Origin: Siderastrea radians
Lineage: Eukaryota > Cnidaria > Anthozoa > Scleractinia > Rhizangiidae
NCBI GenBank assembly: GCA_964017195.1
Contig: OZ024895.1
Location: 33,719,834 to 33,783,833, forward strand
Reading direction: 5' to 3'
DNA: 64,000 nucleotides
Shown here: positions 33,554-45,004 of the stretch, in pieces
How the letters are laid out: every line of letters begins with the position of its first letter
Numbering within the stretch: position 1 is the first letter of the stretch
Translations under genes and position numbers: made by a program
Notes under the pieces: generated by a model
The model's database searches: none
Told to the model about the DNA's origin: nothing
Seen by the model: only the letters and a program-made list of their open reading frames with translations

Positions 33554-34122
33554 TACCCTATTAAGCCTGGGGTGGTGTGGGGGGGGGGGGGCACATTGTG
33601 CCCGCGCAAACGGCTGGACGAATAATCACCAAACCTCATGACTTTTCCTGAAATTTATCAGAGAAAATTTTCCTGTGTCAATGACGTGTCTGCGATGATT
33701 GACGTTTCCATAGCAACCGTCTACTCAGGAGGTGTTTTTTTCAGTCTTTTATTTTCAGTTTTTTCCCTTCGTTTGTAAGAAGAAGGTAATTGTTTACTTT
33801 TTGTGCTTGTTATGATTAAGTGTGTCTCTTAGAACAAATTCATATATTTTTTGATGTCGTCATTGTCAACTGTACGACTGCATACTCGGGATTCAAGATG
33901 GCGGTGCAAAATTTAAAATGCTGCTTTGTGACGTCATGAAACGTCATAATTGACACGTAATAAACCCAATCTGTTAAACTAATGACGTGCTAAAAATGTG
34001 CCAAGTTTCATCACGCGAGCGTGAATACTTTTCCAGATCTATAGGGGTGGCTCTTTGTGCCACCCACCCCCCCCCCTAGGCTCAGAAACTCAAAAAAAAA
34101 AAAGACATGGCAAAATAGGGTT
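33554..34122. mobile_element. 0.57 kb MITE-like element with G/C-run subterminal repeats
   Basis: It starts TACCCTATTAAGCCTGGGGTGG and ends with the approximate complement (CCCCCCTAGGCTCAG ... AAAATAGGGTTA). Inner blocks (GGCACA/TGTGCC) are also inverted. It contains poly-G and poly-C runs and no ORF. TIRs are imperfect, so the boundaries are approximate. Confidence 0.5.
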
Positions 34123-34314
34123 AAAAAGACATCAACTTTCCATCAACTGAAACCTAAGCAGCTAGGCCAGCGACAGTAACGACAGCGTCGATGCACAAAG
34201 GGTTTGGCTAGCCAAATAATGGTTCTGTGTGAGCGTTATACACCTTGATACCGCATTCCAAAAAAGGCGTTTTTCTTGGTGTTACCGTTGTAGTTGCTTA
34301 TAATGTCTCTATTA

Positions 34315-35361
34315 CTATTCAGTGATCGGCTGAAGATTTATTTCCTCTCCTTCGCCTATTTCAATATTTCTGGCGGCGAACCATTTACACCAACACGAAT
34401 TAAAAAGTTCTCTCAAGCCACGTCTGTAGCTGTGAACAAATGTCATGCAGATGACGGGATTGATTGTCGACGACAAGTAAAGCATTAGAGCCCCAATGAA
34501 CAGGAGCACTTTCCTAAATGAACATGACGAAAAAATTTCATATTCCCATAAAATAAAATATGAGATCATCGGAAGAACGCAGAAATAAAATGCAGCCATA
34601 ACAGAGAAGGCCATCTTAATAGCTTGCTTTTTTCTCTGGTTTCCTTGCTGCCCTGATTGGGAACCGAGGGCTTTGTCTTGTCGTCGTAGGTTCACTGCTA
34701 TAGCGGAATATAAAACAGTCATTGCTATTAATGGCACAATCTGAAAAAGTGCAGTGTAGACTTTTGAATACGTCATATATGAGTCGTTAGTATTGTAGAA
34801 GTTGCTGCAAATTGTCTGATCGTTTTCTTTGACCAACTCAAACAAATGAAAATGATATGCATTTCCTAACACTGCCACAAACCAAGTGGAAGCAATTGCG
34901 AAGGCGCGAGACCTTGAGGAGAAAAGATGGAGTCTCAGCGGGAAGACAACCGCTACAAACCGATCCAAAGCGATCCAAACCAAACTTTCTGTAGATACAG
35001 TTATTGAAACGGATTGAAGAAACCATTTTAGCTTACACAACGTTAACCCTACAGTCCCATGGATAGGCCATTGGAGAGAGCCCGACGCTATTTCCATCAT
35101 GTTAAAAGGAACTGCTATTAATGGAAAAACAAAGTCTGAAACCGCCATATTTACAATAAAGAAGTTAATCGTTTTCCTGAGTTCGGGGCGCCTGTAGACA
35201 ATAATAATGATCAATGTGTTTCCAACCAAGCTAGAAATCAAAATTATTGCAAATACAATGATTTTACTGATTTGGACTGCGAAGGAACTGTCTGAGAAGT
35301 CACATCTGGAATTCTCGTGAACATATGAGCTGTTGTTGAAGTTCATAGCCATGTTGATCAT
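34315..35361 (-). CDS. Rhodopsin-like GPCR (receptor 2), 348 aa
   Basis: Intact, single-exon class A receptor. The start is the first ATG in frame (35361); two more ATGs follow within six codons. It has an N-glycosylation site near the start (NFNNSS), TM1 with VGNTLIIIIVY, TM2 with NMAVSD, a TM3 Cys, DRFVAVVFPL in place of DRY, and TM4 with STWFVAVLG. TM5, a basic third loop (RRQDKALG, RKKQAIKMAF) and TM6 with CVLP follow. TM7 reads NPVICMTF, so the tyrosine of NPxxY is Cys. Helix 8 (SYRRGLRELFNSC) ends in a Cys that may be palmitoylated. Such receptors sit in the plasma membrane and couple to G proteins. The general shape suggests a peptide-type receptor, but the ligand cannot be told from sequence. 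The neighbours at 26887 and 36783 are paralogues in the same orientation. Confidence 0.92.
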   Translation of the reverse strand: MINMAMNFNNSSYVHENSRCDFSDSSFAVQISKIIVFAIILISSLVGNTLIIIIVYRRPELRKTINFFIVNMAVSDFVFPLIAVPFNMMEIASGSLQWPIHGTVGLTLCKLKWFLQSVSITVSTESLVWIALDRFVAVVFPLRLHLFSSRSRAFAIASTWFVAVLGNAYHFHLFELVKENDQTICSNFYNTNDSYMTYSKVYTALFQIVPLIAMTVLYSAIAVNLRRQDKALGSQSGQQGNQRKKQAIKMAFSVMAAFYFCVLPMISYFILWEYEIFSSCSFRKVLLFIGALMLYLSSTINPVICMTFVHSYRRGLRELFNSCWCKWFAARNIEIGEGEEINLQPITE

Positions 35362-35399
35362 TACACGTTTAACATCGTAAATAGCCACAACTTAGTACC

Positions 35400-36780
35400 A
35401 TTAACACATCAGTTATATGTGTCCACATTGGACACACATTCAAACTAACACTTTGGGATCATGAGTACTAATTGGCGTCTGTAAAGACACTAGCGTTCTT
35501 GAGCTGTTCCAAATTCCGCACTAACTTTGGTCCGTGATTGCAAAGTGTTCGTGTTGGCGTTGTTGTTGTTGTTGATGTTGTTGTAATTTTTCCCCAAACT
35601 GACTGACAGTTACAACGTGAAGTTCGATCACATTTCTAAAAATCGTGAGTACTGGTCAGTGAATTTCAGACTGAAGCCAGTTGTAGAAGTCTTAGTAGTT
35701 CAGAAAATAGCAAGATCTACCGCGTGATACGCGCTGATACTCTCATTTTACAGAAGTAAATAGTGCATCAACAGTTGCTGCTCTTGTCTCTCAAATTAGT
35801 GTGACCCGATTGGTCATTTAAGTCGTGATTTATTAGCTGTGGAAACTACAAACAGTGATTGGTCGTCTTTTGGCAGTTTCGAACCGCTTATTGTTACCCT
35901 TCTTTCCATCGGCTTATTGTTAGTCAAATTTTGTCAGTTTGTTCAATCTATTATTCTTTTGCTTTTATTTATGCCGTCTATATTATGTCGTTTGTAGGGC
36001 GCAAGTAGCTTTTTAGGTTCAGTCGTGTCTGTTGAGAGTTAATTTAAATTTCTAACTTTAAGTAATAATTGAGTAATAAATGCTGTCGCTAGAATCCTAG
36101 AAAATAAGTTGAAGGTAAAAAAATAAGACTCTAATTAAATATATGTACAGCTGTACTACAACCTCAAGGCAACAGTGACTTTTTGGATGTCCATTATTTT
36201 ACCATTTCCGTTTCAAAGATGAAATCCGGCTTCATGAGACAAAGGCAACTATCACCACACTTTCGAATTCTATGCGAGATAAAATCTTGTTTTGCAAGAC
36301 CTTTTTTTATGAACTGTTTGTAGTTCATAAAGTTACTCTCTCTTATTTTGCGAGTGAAGTAAGTTGGAATATGACGCAAGGTTTTCTTTCCTCACTGATT
36401 CGAATCTTAATTTTTCCATCACTCCCTTATATTTAAGCTGGAAAAATGAGGTATTTCGTTTTAGCAAAGCTAGATAACTAAAAGGTGTTCGTTTGTATAC
36501 AGAAATATCGGGATGAGCTATAGTTTCGTGACAAATAAATGGCAAAACTAATCTTCAAGTTAATTTGCATGTTGTAAAAGGCACTTCTTGTCTTTATCTT
36601 TTCAATAGTGAGAACAATGTTGTTTAAAATGTCGTCAGATCCTGATCTCATATCCCATATACCTCAGCGATCAACAGAAAAAATAATAATTTTAGAATTA
36701 AACAATAGCGAACTAAAAACTGTTTTACATAACTCTGCTGTTCACAATCTTCTTTCTTCCTTTTTTCTTCCCTTTAATTT
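35400..36780. other. Intergenic, no gene recognised
   Basis: Lies upstream of receptor 2 and downstream of receptor 3. A short GTT run lies at 35553-35582. No TATA box or other clear promoter element stands out. Confidence 0.45.
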
Positions 36781-36782
36781 CC

Positions 36783-37883
36783 TTATGTCTCGCTAAATGC
36801 CAGATTCTCTCTAGTCCCGGGGATTACTTTGATTTCCTGAAGTGTTATTGCTCCTCTATCTTCTCTTCCTCTTTGGTTACTCGCTGGTGATTGTGCGCTG
36901 TTACAGGAACTTAAAATTTCCCTTAAACCACAGCGATAGCTTCGAACAAATGTAATGTAGATAATAGGGTTAGTTGTTGTCGATGAATGAAACAATACAT
37001 GTGCCAAAATCCAAACAGCCTTGTACAAGGAACACGATATTTTGATGTCATACTCTAACAATATGTAAAATGAAATTAAAGGAAGAACGCATATATTAAA
37101 CGCAGCTACGATGCAGAATGACATGCGAATAGCGCCTTCTTTCCTTCGAGACCTCTGATGTACTTCTTTACGCCGAAGGGCTTTGTTTTGTCCTCGTAGA
37201 GTCGCTGCTATGATAGAGTATAAAATCGTCTTGAGAAGAAGCGGTACAACGTGGAAAAGGGCGGTATAAACTCTTGCATAATCTCTGTAGGAAAACTCAG
37301 TGGTGTCAAAATCTTGTGTGCAGATCACTCTATCACCGATTTCTACTAACTCTAGCGTATACAAGTCTAACGTTTTCATTCCTATTGCCACTATCCAAGT
37401 GGAAGCGATAGCAAGGGCACGAATTCTAGAGGAGATAAGGTGGACTTCCAGTGGAAATACCACCACCACAAACCTATCCAAAGCGATCCAGATGAGACTC
37501 TGCACCGAAACGGCAATCGAAACACGCTTCATAAACAAGCTAAGCTTGCAAATAATTAATCCTACGGTACTATCAATATACCATTGCCAAGAACTTGTTG
37601 CTATCTCTACCATAAGTATCGGTGTTGCCGTTAAAGCAAAAACAAAGTCAGAGGCAGCCATATTAATAATGAAATAATTCATCATCGTCCTTAGCTCTGG
37701 GCGCTTATACACTAATATCATTATCAGAGCATTACCAACCACGCCGAACAACATAATTATGGAAAAGGGGAAAAGTTCAGCGATTTTGACGGGAAAGGAG
37801 GTGTCTAACGAGTCACACGCCATGTATTGCTGCGGGTATGATGCGTTACTGACATTTGTAGTTATGTTGATGAAGCTGGCCAT
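36783..37883 (-). CDS. Rhodopsin-like GPCR (receptor 3), 366 aa
   Basis: Intact single-exon class A receptor starting at the first in-frame ATG (37883). N-glycosylation motifs are NITT and NASY. TM1 has VGNALIMILVY and TM2 NMAASD; DRF replaces DRY (DRFVVVVFPL). TM4 has STWIVAIG, and the third loop is basic (RGQNKALRRKE, RRKEGAIRMSF). TM6 has CVLP. TM7 reads NPIIYITF, so NPxxY is complete here, unlike receptors 1 and 2. A helix 8 SYRCGLREILSSC and a 40-residue tail follow. Paralogous to the two upstream receptors; overall family identity by eye is moderate. Ligand unknown. Confidence 0.92.
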   Translation of the reverse strand: MASFINITTNVSNASYPQQYMACDSLDTSFPVKIAELFPFSIIMLFGVVGNALIMILVYKRPELRTMMNYFIINMAASDFVFALTATPILMVEIATSSWQWYIDSTVGLIICKLSLFMKRVSIAVSVQSLIWIALDRFVVVVFPLEVHLISSRIRALAIASTWIVAIGMKTLDLYTLELVEIGDRVICTQDFDTTEFSYRDYARVYTALFHVVPLLLKTILYSIIAATLRGQNKALRRKEVHQRSRRKEGAIRMSFCIVAAFNICVLPLISFYILLEYDIKISCSLYKAVWILAHVLFHSSTTTNPIIYITFVRSYRCGLREILSSCNSAQSPASNQRGREDRGAITLQEIKVIPGTRENLAFSET

Positions 37884-38537
37884 TTTCTTCAAGTACTTCT
37901 TGCCACGAATTTTTCTGACTGATCAATGCCTATTTCTTTTCAGTCAATTGCGACTTTTTCAGATACATATTTTTTAGCAAAATTCATGTAAAGGAGTTGA
38001 TTGTTACCTTCTTGCAGAATTGAGCTGCTCTACAGAGTTGCAAGAAATCATTATTAATTAAATGATTCCTTCATGTGACAGAAAAGTTTGTTTTTGAAGT
38101 TGTTCCGTCAAGCCTTTTTATTTTTATTATTTTTTTGGTAATTTAACAGACAAACTCTGTGGGACGTATTAAATTAAGAAGAATACATCAAGAACTTTTT
38201 ATTCAAAGCCAAACTCTATTATTGCTGGATAAAATAAACAATCATTTGAAATGTGCCTCCTTTAAAACAAGGAACCCATATATAAGTCCAGTCTTGAAAT
38301 GTTAATTTAAAATTAATAAAGAATACAAGTTTGCAAAAGAAAAGGAAAAAGGTTTTTTGTTTTGTTTTGTTTCGTTTTTTTTAAATGAACCTTGTTAAAA
38401 TTTAATTGAAAAGGTGTTGGTGCTGTCAAATAAGACATGAAACGCAAATATAAATTTAATATCCTTTCAAAATATAAATTTCGGTTGTGTAATAAACACT
38501 TGATATATATAGAGAGATATATAGATTACTTCGAATT

Positions 38538-38674
38538 CATAGAAAGTGCGTCGTACGGATTGTTATTCTCGAGTTGCAAAACTTTGGAAAACGAAAAAGT
38601 GAGCGCGGCGAACGAGTGAGTTTTCCAAAGTTTTGCAACGAGTGAATAAAAATCAGTACAAAGCACTTTCTATG
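38538..38674. repeat. Short foldback MITE
   Basis: The left arm CATAGAAAGTGC...TTTGGAAAAC pairs with the right arm GTTTTCCAAAG...GCACTTTCTATG around a short GC-rich loop. It lies between TA-rich runs (38500-38520 and 38685-38702), consistent with insertion at TA. Confidence 0.8.
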
Positions 38675-40514
38675 CTGTAATTTATTTATTATATATATAT
38701 AACGAGAATTAAACATAGCCTTCAAATCATTTTTTTTTCTCTCTCTACAAAATAACGGCTTTTATTAAAAACTGGACTAGGTATATTGGATTTCTAGCAT
38801 TTCGATTGGCTCAACGGAGCTAGGCTATCAGCTCATATACCTGCTGCGACCAAATATGGTCAATGAACACTCAACAACAAAGTGAGCTGAAAGTTTTTTC
38901 CTCGCGAGCAACCGGCGGGAAAAATGGACGAGAAAAATTACTTGCCAGCAAATTTAAATTAAGCAGAAATTCCAACAGCGTCACCAACAAGCATCACCAA
39001 CAGCGTCGTCTAACAAAAGTCATAATTGTTTGAAGAAACTGTGCAGAAATAGAAATTTAAGCATTAAGCGTTGTGTTTACAATTAATTTCTTTCATTGAT
39101 CGTCACGTCGATCATTGAAATTGAACAAACGGTAGGTTTTATCAGGAGGGCTTTCCACTTCAAAATATCAAGACAAGACATAAAATAAAACACAGTGAAA
39201 TGGGGCAGGAGCATTTAATAAAAACTATCACACATTCATGGCAAGTCGGTGCGAAAATCATGAAGCAGTCTAAACAAGTAAGCCTACTAAAAAAATACAG
39301 CTGCAAACTACCAAGAAGGAAGGAAGGGCGAGATTGTTTTTCGGCCTTAACACGCAAAATTGACACTGGTTTACCTGCACTTGTTGTAGCTCTGTGTTCC
39401 AACAGGTCCAAATGCTCAGATAGAAATCGGATGCCATGTAAACGGAGTTGAATCGCTTTTCCAGTTGTTTGAATGTTGTTTTTACCATTCCGTCCGCAAC
39501 CTCTAAACCGAGAACAACTGCATTTTGCGCTTTGCGTTTAACAAACTATGATGGTGAATTCTAATGTTCCTCGCTACAGTAATCTTGCTTCTGAGCTGCA
39601 GAGAAAATACCTCTTTAAGTTCATTTGTTCAAATTTGTTCTGTCTTCAGTTCGATGAAACACGCACATGATGGCTCCGTTGTGCGAACAGATTACAAACT
39701 TGTTCAGTTCTACTCCAGCAGCTATATGGTGAAATTGTACAGCTTCAATCCGCTTTGAACGATAATTACAACAATGTTCAGGAAAAATCAAACATGTACC
39801 ATATTTCAGAGCCCTGATAATTATAAGATTTTTCCCAAAACTTGTGCTACTTTGTTCACTTTCGAGCAGTTTTCATTGATTCATTCAGCTTTGCAATGAA
39901 ACGCTACAGCACTTCGCAAGGTTTTGGCGCCTTTTTCGTTCAGTCATGTGATCGATTCTTGTTCCACGTAAATTTCTTTTCTAATTTTTCCCTTTCTTTC
40001 TTGATTTTTTTTTTTTAATAGTGGTTAAGTTTTTAATAAAACAATTATTCTACTCGGGCTTGCTGGATATCAAATGATTATAACCAACTCGGCGCTGCGC
40101 GCCTCGTTGGTTATGTACTGTTTAATAAACGAGCAGGAGTGTTTTATCGGGTTTAAAACCACGAGGCGTAGCCGAGTGGTTTTAGACCCGATAAAACACG
40201 ATCTGCGAGTTTATTGAACGGCTTCAAAAAACGATCTCATAGAATAATGAACTAATGGTGCCATTTTCCCGTGCTATAACTTTATTCCATAGTCTCATCA
40301 AGAGAATGTCAAAATCGATCTCACAGAATATAAAGACATTCTTTCATGTTTTGTAGTTCCTATAGTCTTTGAAAAGAATAAAAAGTTTTGTTTAATGAGC
40401 TTCGGACCATTTTCCCGTGCTGCTAGTTCATGCTGCTAGATCTGAAAAGAATTATAAGATTAGATGATTTGTATAGTGGAAACTTCATTCAATAGTGAGC
40501 TCGATGAGAACATT

Positions 40515-40952
40515 ATGGCTTCGAAGCACAAGCGGACGTTTCGCAAACCCAAAAATGCTGAAGAAGAGAAACAACTGCTGGAAAATGCCGTACCAAAGTC
40601 AACACGTTCCGTCAATAAGTGGGCTATGAAGATTTTTTCAGAATGGCAGTCAACAAGAGTAAATAAGAAAGCTTCTGAAGAGCCGAGCAGTTGTACTAAT
40701 GACACATCACAAATTCAAGACTTGGAAACCGACGTGCTTGATATGACGGCAGAGTCGCTAAATTTTTGGTTAACAAAATTCATAATGGAAGAGAGTTGGA
40801 TTGATGGTAATTTACCTCATTACTATTCTTTATATAAAATGTTACCCTCATTAGTATTCTTTATACTAATGAGAATACTAATGAGGGTAACATTTTATAT
40901 AAAGAATAGTAATGAGGTATACTACAATCACCCCGCTTTCCCCTGGGACTGA
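40515..40952 (+). pseudogene. Crypton-like (DUF3504/KIAA1958-type) N-terminal fragment
   Basis: From MASKHKRTF the frame has AVPKSTRSVNKWAMKIFSEW followed by LNFWLTKFIMEE. This matches the N-terminal domain of Crypton-derived tyrosine recombinase-like proteins known from metazoans. The match stops at about 40810, where the frame runs into a perfect inverted repeat. The catalytic domain is missing. It could act as a DNA-binding fragment, but a relic is more likely. Confidence 0.7.
40813..40919. repeat. Perfect 48 bp inverted repeat, 11 bp loop
   Basis: 40813-40860 and 40872-40919 are exact reverse complements; the arms contain CATTACTATTCTTTATATAA. It truncates the Crypton-like frame. Confidence 0.95.
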
Positions 40953-41361
40953 AATCAAATGCCGCCACCAGGCTTTTTAGATTGTTGATGTATTACCGGT
41001 TTTAAACAAGCATCCACGTGACTCATTTGCGTGATGTAATTGGTGGAAATGATCATTAATTATTCATGAGTTTTTGAACTATCATTCGATATCCAGCGCG
41101 CCCTCGTAGAATAATTGTTAAATATACGCAAACAGCTCAAGACTGATCTAAATGACCGGGAGTAATTAATAAAAACCGGCTTTAAATCCGGAATAAAGTT
41201 GGGATATTAAGCTCCTTTTATAAAAATAAAAAATACGCGTGAATTCGCAAATACAAAAAGTAGTTATTTCGCTTGTCCCTAATCACTGCCTGATTCAATC
41301 ATGCAATGGCGGCGCTTCGCGTTGTGCAAAGACAAATTTGGACTCTGTTGACTTACACTGT

Positions 41362-42066
41362 TTATCGAGATGTTATATGTTTCTCCTTGTATGTTGGCCC
41401 CTTGGAAAAGAGAGATAATGCTTGCTGAGGCGATTGCTGGTTTCCCGTCGACAAACTGACTTCCTCAGTTTCTTGAATGGCCAGCGATCCTGAAGCTGAA
41501 GTGCTAGCACTAATGATGTTGGATATATCCCGCTGCTGTTTTTCCGAACGTGCGCTGTAATTATTGAGGCTCTGAACGTTTTTATGCCCAGAGATTTGCA
41601 TAATATGAGTCGGAGGTACCTCGTGGTGGTTCAGCTTCTGAGGTTTTTGCCGTAAAGAATATCGAATATCGACCTTGTCGTCAGTCAGACGACGGGCCGC
41701 TTTTCACTTGTTTCCTTTGCCAGCCTTTTTCAATTCCTTCTGCTTTGCAACTAGTGCCTGTCCGTCTATGATGGTTGTAGGATAGCCCTTCTTTCGTAAA
41801 TAGCGGTCGAAGCTTGAAATGAACGACCTCAATGTTGTTGGCTCGTATTCTCTTCCGTCGTTTTTTTTTTTGAACTTCCACGATAAATGCAAGAGCTCCT
41901 TCGCTTCCAAGTTTTCAATCTCTTTATCGACTTCTTTCGCTCTTAAAAACTCTTTGAGCAAGGAGACGTCCCTGTTTGTTTTACTCAAGGTATTTTTGTT
42001 TGATTGCTCCTCAATAAACTCATCTAACGGCAATTCCAGAGGAACAAAACGTGAAGCCGAAGCCAT
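41362..42066 (-). pseudogene. Crypton-type tyrosine recombinase, internally deleted
   Basis: It starts MASASRF at 42066. The N-terminal SAM-like region is intact (DVSLLKEFLRAKE, GREYEPTTLRSFISSFDRYL). At 41706 there is a TGA, after GKGNK. The same frame continues past it (LTDDKVD), but most of the catalytic domain is deleted. The last catalytic block is present: HIMQISGHKNVQSLNNYS, with His and Tyr nine residues apart as in active tyrosine recombinases. A Ser/Thr-rich tail follows to 41362. The layout is that of Crypton/DUF3504-family proteins. It is not related closely to the TR-Myb proteins at 6-26 kb. Confidence 0.75.
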
Positions 42067-42213
42067 GTTTTCGAAACACAAACTTCGAGCTGAAGCTGTT
42101 TTTGAAACCGCGCGCCTCGGAAGCCATTTGAGTGCTTTGCTCTGATTGGCTAGGTGATTCCACTCTAGATGCTGACTGGTTATATTTTCATATGTGAAGA
42201 AAGCTGTACGCAA

Positions 42214-43539
42214 AGCTGATTAGACGTATGGCTTTCTTCACATGTGAAATATAGCAAATATAGAATTCTATTTCCAACGTTTACGGTATAAAATTCTCGC
42301 TATATATATAATAAAAAAATATTCGGAAGATCCCGTGATACGAGTCGAAAAGTGTATTTCAGCTATATTGCCTCAAAGGCTCATTCGGATGAAAAAGGGG
42401 CGATCTTTACCGAGTCACTGACTAAGTATGTTACGTTAACACTGGTCGTTTCACCTTAAACATGCACAGAAAGACGTGTTAAGACACGCAGAACGTAGAA
42501 TCCTTCCTGCGTCTCGCTGGGAGCTTTCTTTGTATTGACTAAAGTCGGTGCACTAGTGTTAGTACACAAGGCATTCTTTAGCCCGTAAATTAGAAAAAAA
42601 TTGTTGGTCGTTTGCGACGGATTTTGATTCTTTGATTGAAAAAAAAAACGGTGAGCTAACCTTCGTGATTCGATCACAACATCGTTTTATGGTAAAACAA
42701 ATCGATCATACAACAAAATGACATCAGAGTAGTATAGGGTGGACCTCCTTTTTTTTTCTTTTTTTGCCGGACATTGATTTGTGGGGGAAATTCGTTAACG
42801 TTGATGACGTCATAGACTATTTTCTTTAGCTCATGAATGGATGTGTGGATGTGGATCTTCATTAATTCGCTGTGGAATACAGTGAACGTCATTCTTACAC
42901 AAACTTGCCCTACTACTGTTCGGGCAAAAACAATTAGTAGCTTAAACTTTCTCTCTGCTGCCGAAAAACCCTATATGCGTTATATTTTCTTGCACTCAAA
43001 TTCTTTAAAAGGATGGGGTGGCTAAACAACATTACAAATTAAGTAGACCCACTGAAGTGAATTATTTTAATAACCTTGACGGCTCCCATCCAGTATCGTC
43101 GATGAGCCAATCAAATGGCTCGTTTGGCGCCACTTGGGAATTGTGATTAACGGGCTCAGCCTCAAGTTATAGAATTGCTCAGTGTTTAATGTATTCCCCT
43201 GCAAATTAATAAGATTTCCCGCAAAAAAAACAATGGCTTAACAAGTCCCTCCTAATATACTCATCACTAAGACCCCACTACCCCACATACACCTTCATTG
43301 AAATCCCCGCACCTTCGGTGGGTGTGTGTCGGTACGTTTGGAACGTTTCATTACTTTAGTAATGGGCCACAGGCTGTGATGATCCACTCCAGTTTGCCTA
43401 AGTGACATGAGCCACACTTCAGTCGAATGTTGTGCAAAGTTGTACCAAGGATGGGTGGAGGCTGAAAAGGGGCCAAAAAGGTAAGAACATACTAAAACAT
43501 ACTGTTTAATGTTCAGCATTTGTAAACTTCCTTAATACT
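42214..43539. other. No recognisable gene
   Basis: Contains a short inverted repeat near 42188-42250 (CATATGTGAAGAAAGC / GCTTTCTTCACATGTG) and T-rich runs, and otherwise nothing identifiable. Confidence 0.4.
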
Positions 43540-43765
43540 GATTGTTACTTTAATTTCCTTCTGATAATAATTTGTATCCGTCGCCGTAATTTTTATGCCA
43601 TCCTTGAAAAATTGTAATTGAGGAGGCCTAATCAACATAAGATTTATAGTTTCCTTTAGGCCTTCTCGCCATTACTTTCTACATTTTTGTATCCTTTTGT
43701 AATTGTAATCGTGTAATTTATAATGTGTGGTAAATAAAATAAGATAAGATAAAATAAATACTAAG
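43540..43765 (+). mobile_element. Probable LINE 3' UTR with AAATAAGAT tail
   Basis: AT-rich sequence ending in AATAAAATAAGATAAGATAAA, the kind of simple repeat tail seen on invertebrate LINEs. No coding part is preserved, so the assignment is tentative. Confidence 0.35.
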
Positions 43766-43913
43766 AACACACTTTAACTTGAGCTTTTGCTTAAAACATT
43801 TTCCCACTAATTTTCACAATGAAGAGTTTAAATGTAAATGAAATATGAAGTCATAACGTGAAGTGAAACACGAACACGTTGTTTTGAGCATTAGTAAACC
43901 TACATACAGTTCA

Positions 43914-44953
43914 GTCTATGGCTGATTATGAGAACGAAGCTACGGCATTCCATCCGAGATAATCAACATGGTGAAGGCACTCTACAACGACTTTGAATGT
44001 GTTGTAGTAGATGGAGAGGACACAACGGAGTGGTTTAGGATCAAGACTGGAGTGAAGCAGGGCTGTAATATGTCAGGTTTACTTTTCCTACTAGTCGTTG
44101 ACTGGGCACTGAGACTTACATTCCAAGAGGGAAACACCGGAATAATGTAGAAGTTCAACTCAAAGCTCAAAGCTCTCCCTACTATCATTGACCAACCAAC
44201 ACATTCAGACCAAGACCGATAAGCTTACCCATGAAGCAGAAAAGGTGGGACTGAAAGTTAATGTGAACAAATGTAAACTGCTGGGAATAAATTAGCGAAG
44301 CAATGATGCAGTGGAAGTGAATGGGCAAGATAAAGTACTTAAAGCGATAGGAGTATTCTTGAGATTGAAAAAGATCTGGAGCAGTGACACCATCAGTCGA
44401 TGAACCAAACTCAGCCTATATAAGACACTGGTAAAGCCAGTCTTGATATATGGCTGCGAGACGTGCATGGAAGATGAATAAAAGCGATGAAAACAAAATC
44501 GCTGTCTTCCAAAGCAGATGTTTTAGACGGATCTTTAAGATTCGTTGGCAGGACATAATTACAAACAAAGAACTCCTGCAGATGGCTGACATGGAAAATC
44601 TCATTGAGGACGTCCGAAGGATGAGATGGAAGTTCATCGGCCACATCATGAGGAAAGAACCTGACAACAACTGCAGGGCTGCATTAACCTGGACCTGGAC
44701 CCCGGAAGGGCGACGAAAGCGCGGGGCAGACCCAAGACAACATGGCGAAGGACAGCGAAGAGAGCAGGGGAAAGAGCTGGATGGAAGAACTGGAGTGAGG
44801 TACACATCGCAGCGGCAGACAGAGCTGGTTGGCGGGAGAGTGTTGAGGCCTTATGTGCCACTTGCCATGAAGCGCAGGAAGCGGATAGGTGAACGCGGAT
44901 AGGTGAACGCGAATAGGTGAACGCAGATAGGTGAACGCAGATAGGTGAACGCG
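43914..44953 (+). mobile_element. Non-LTR retrotransposon remnant with 14 bp tail repeats
   Basis: Two coding remnants are visible. The first (from 43968) has WFRIKTGVKQGCNMSGLLF, the reverse transcriptase motif that precedes the catalytic YxDD. The second (44450-44720) has RRMRWKFIGHIMRKEP and WTPEGRRKRGADP, the C-terminal end block of many LINE ORFs. The YxDD region between them is lost. The element ends in five units of a 14 bp repeat (GCGGATAGGTGAAC, 44881-44950). Similar sequences of about 50 bp flank both sides (43861-43913 and 44954-45000), consistent with a long target-site duplication. Confidence 0.75.
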
Positions 44954-45004
44954 AAGTTAAACACTTTGTTTTGAGCATTAGTAAACCTGTATACAGTTCA
45001 AGTG

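Larger units (their letters stand above)
40115..41078 (+). mobile_element. 964 bp precise insertion carrying a Crypton-like N-terminus
   Basis: The insertion point is defined exactly by comparison with the uninterrupted hairpin at 21970-21985. No terminal inverted repeat and no convincing target duplication are seen. Inside are a hairpin (40139-40199, GTGTTTTATCGGG...), the Crypton-like ORF at 40515, and a perfect 48 bp inverted repeat (40813-40919). Confidence 0.65.
38782..41125. mobile_element. Single-arm copy of the inner foldback family, interrupted
   Basis: 38782-40114 follows the right arm of the palindrome at 20650-21970 closely, starting at GGTATATTGGATTTCTAGC. The terminal hairpin (ACAATTATTCTACTCGGGC ...) is split: its second half resumes at 41079 (CTATCATTCGATATCC) and ends at AATAATTGTTAAATA. 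The interruption is a separate insertion of 964 bp. Confidence 0.85.
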
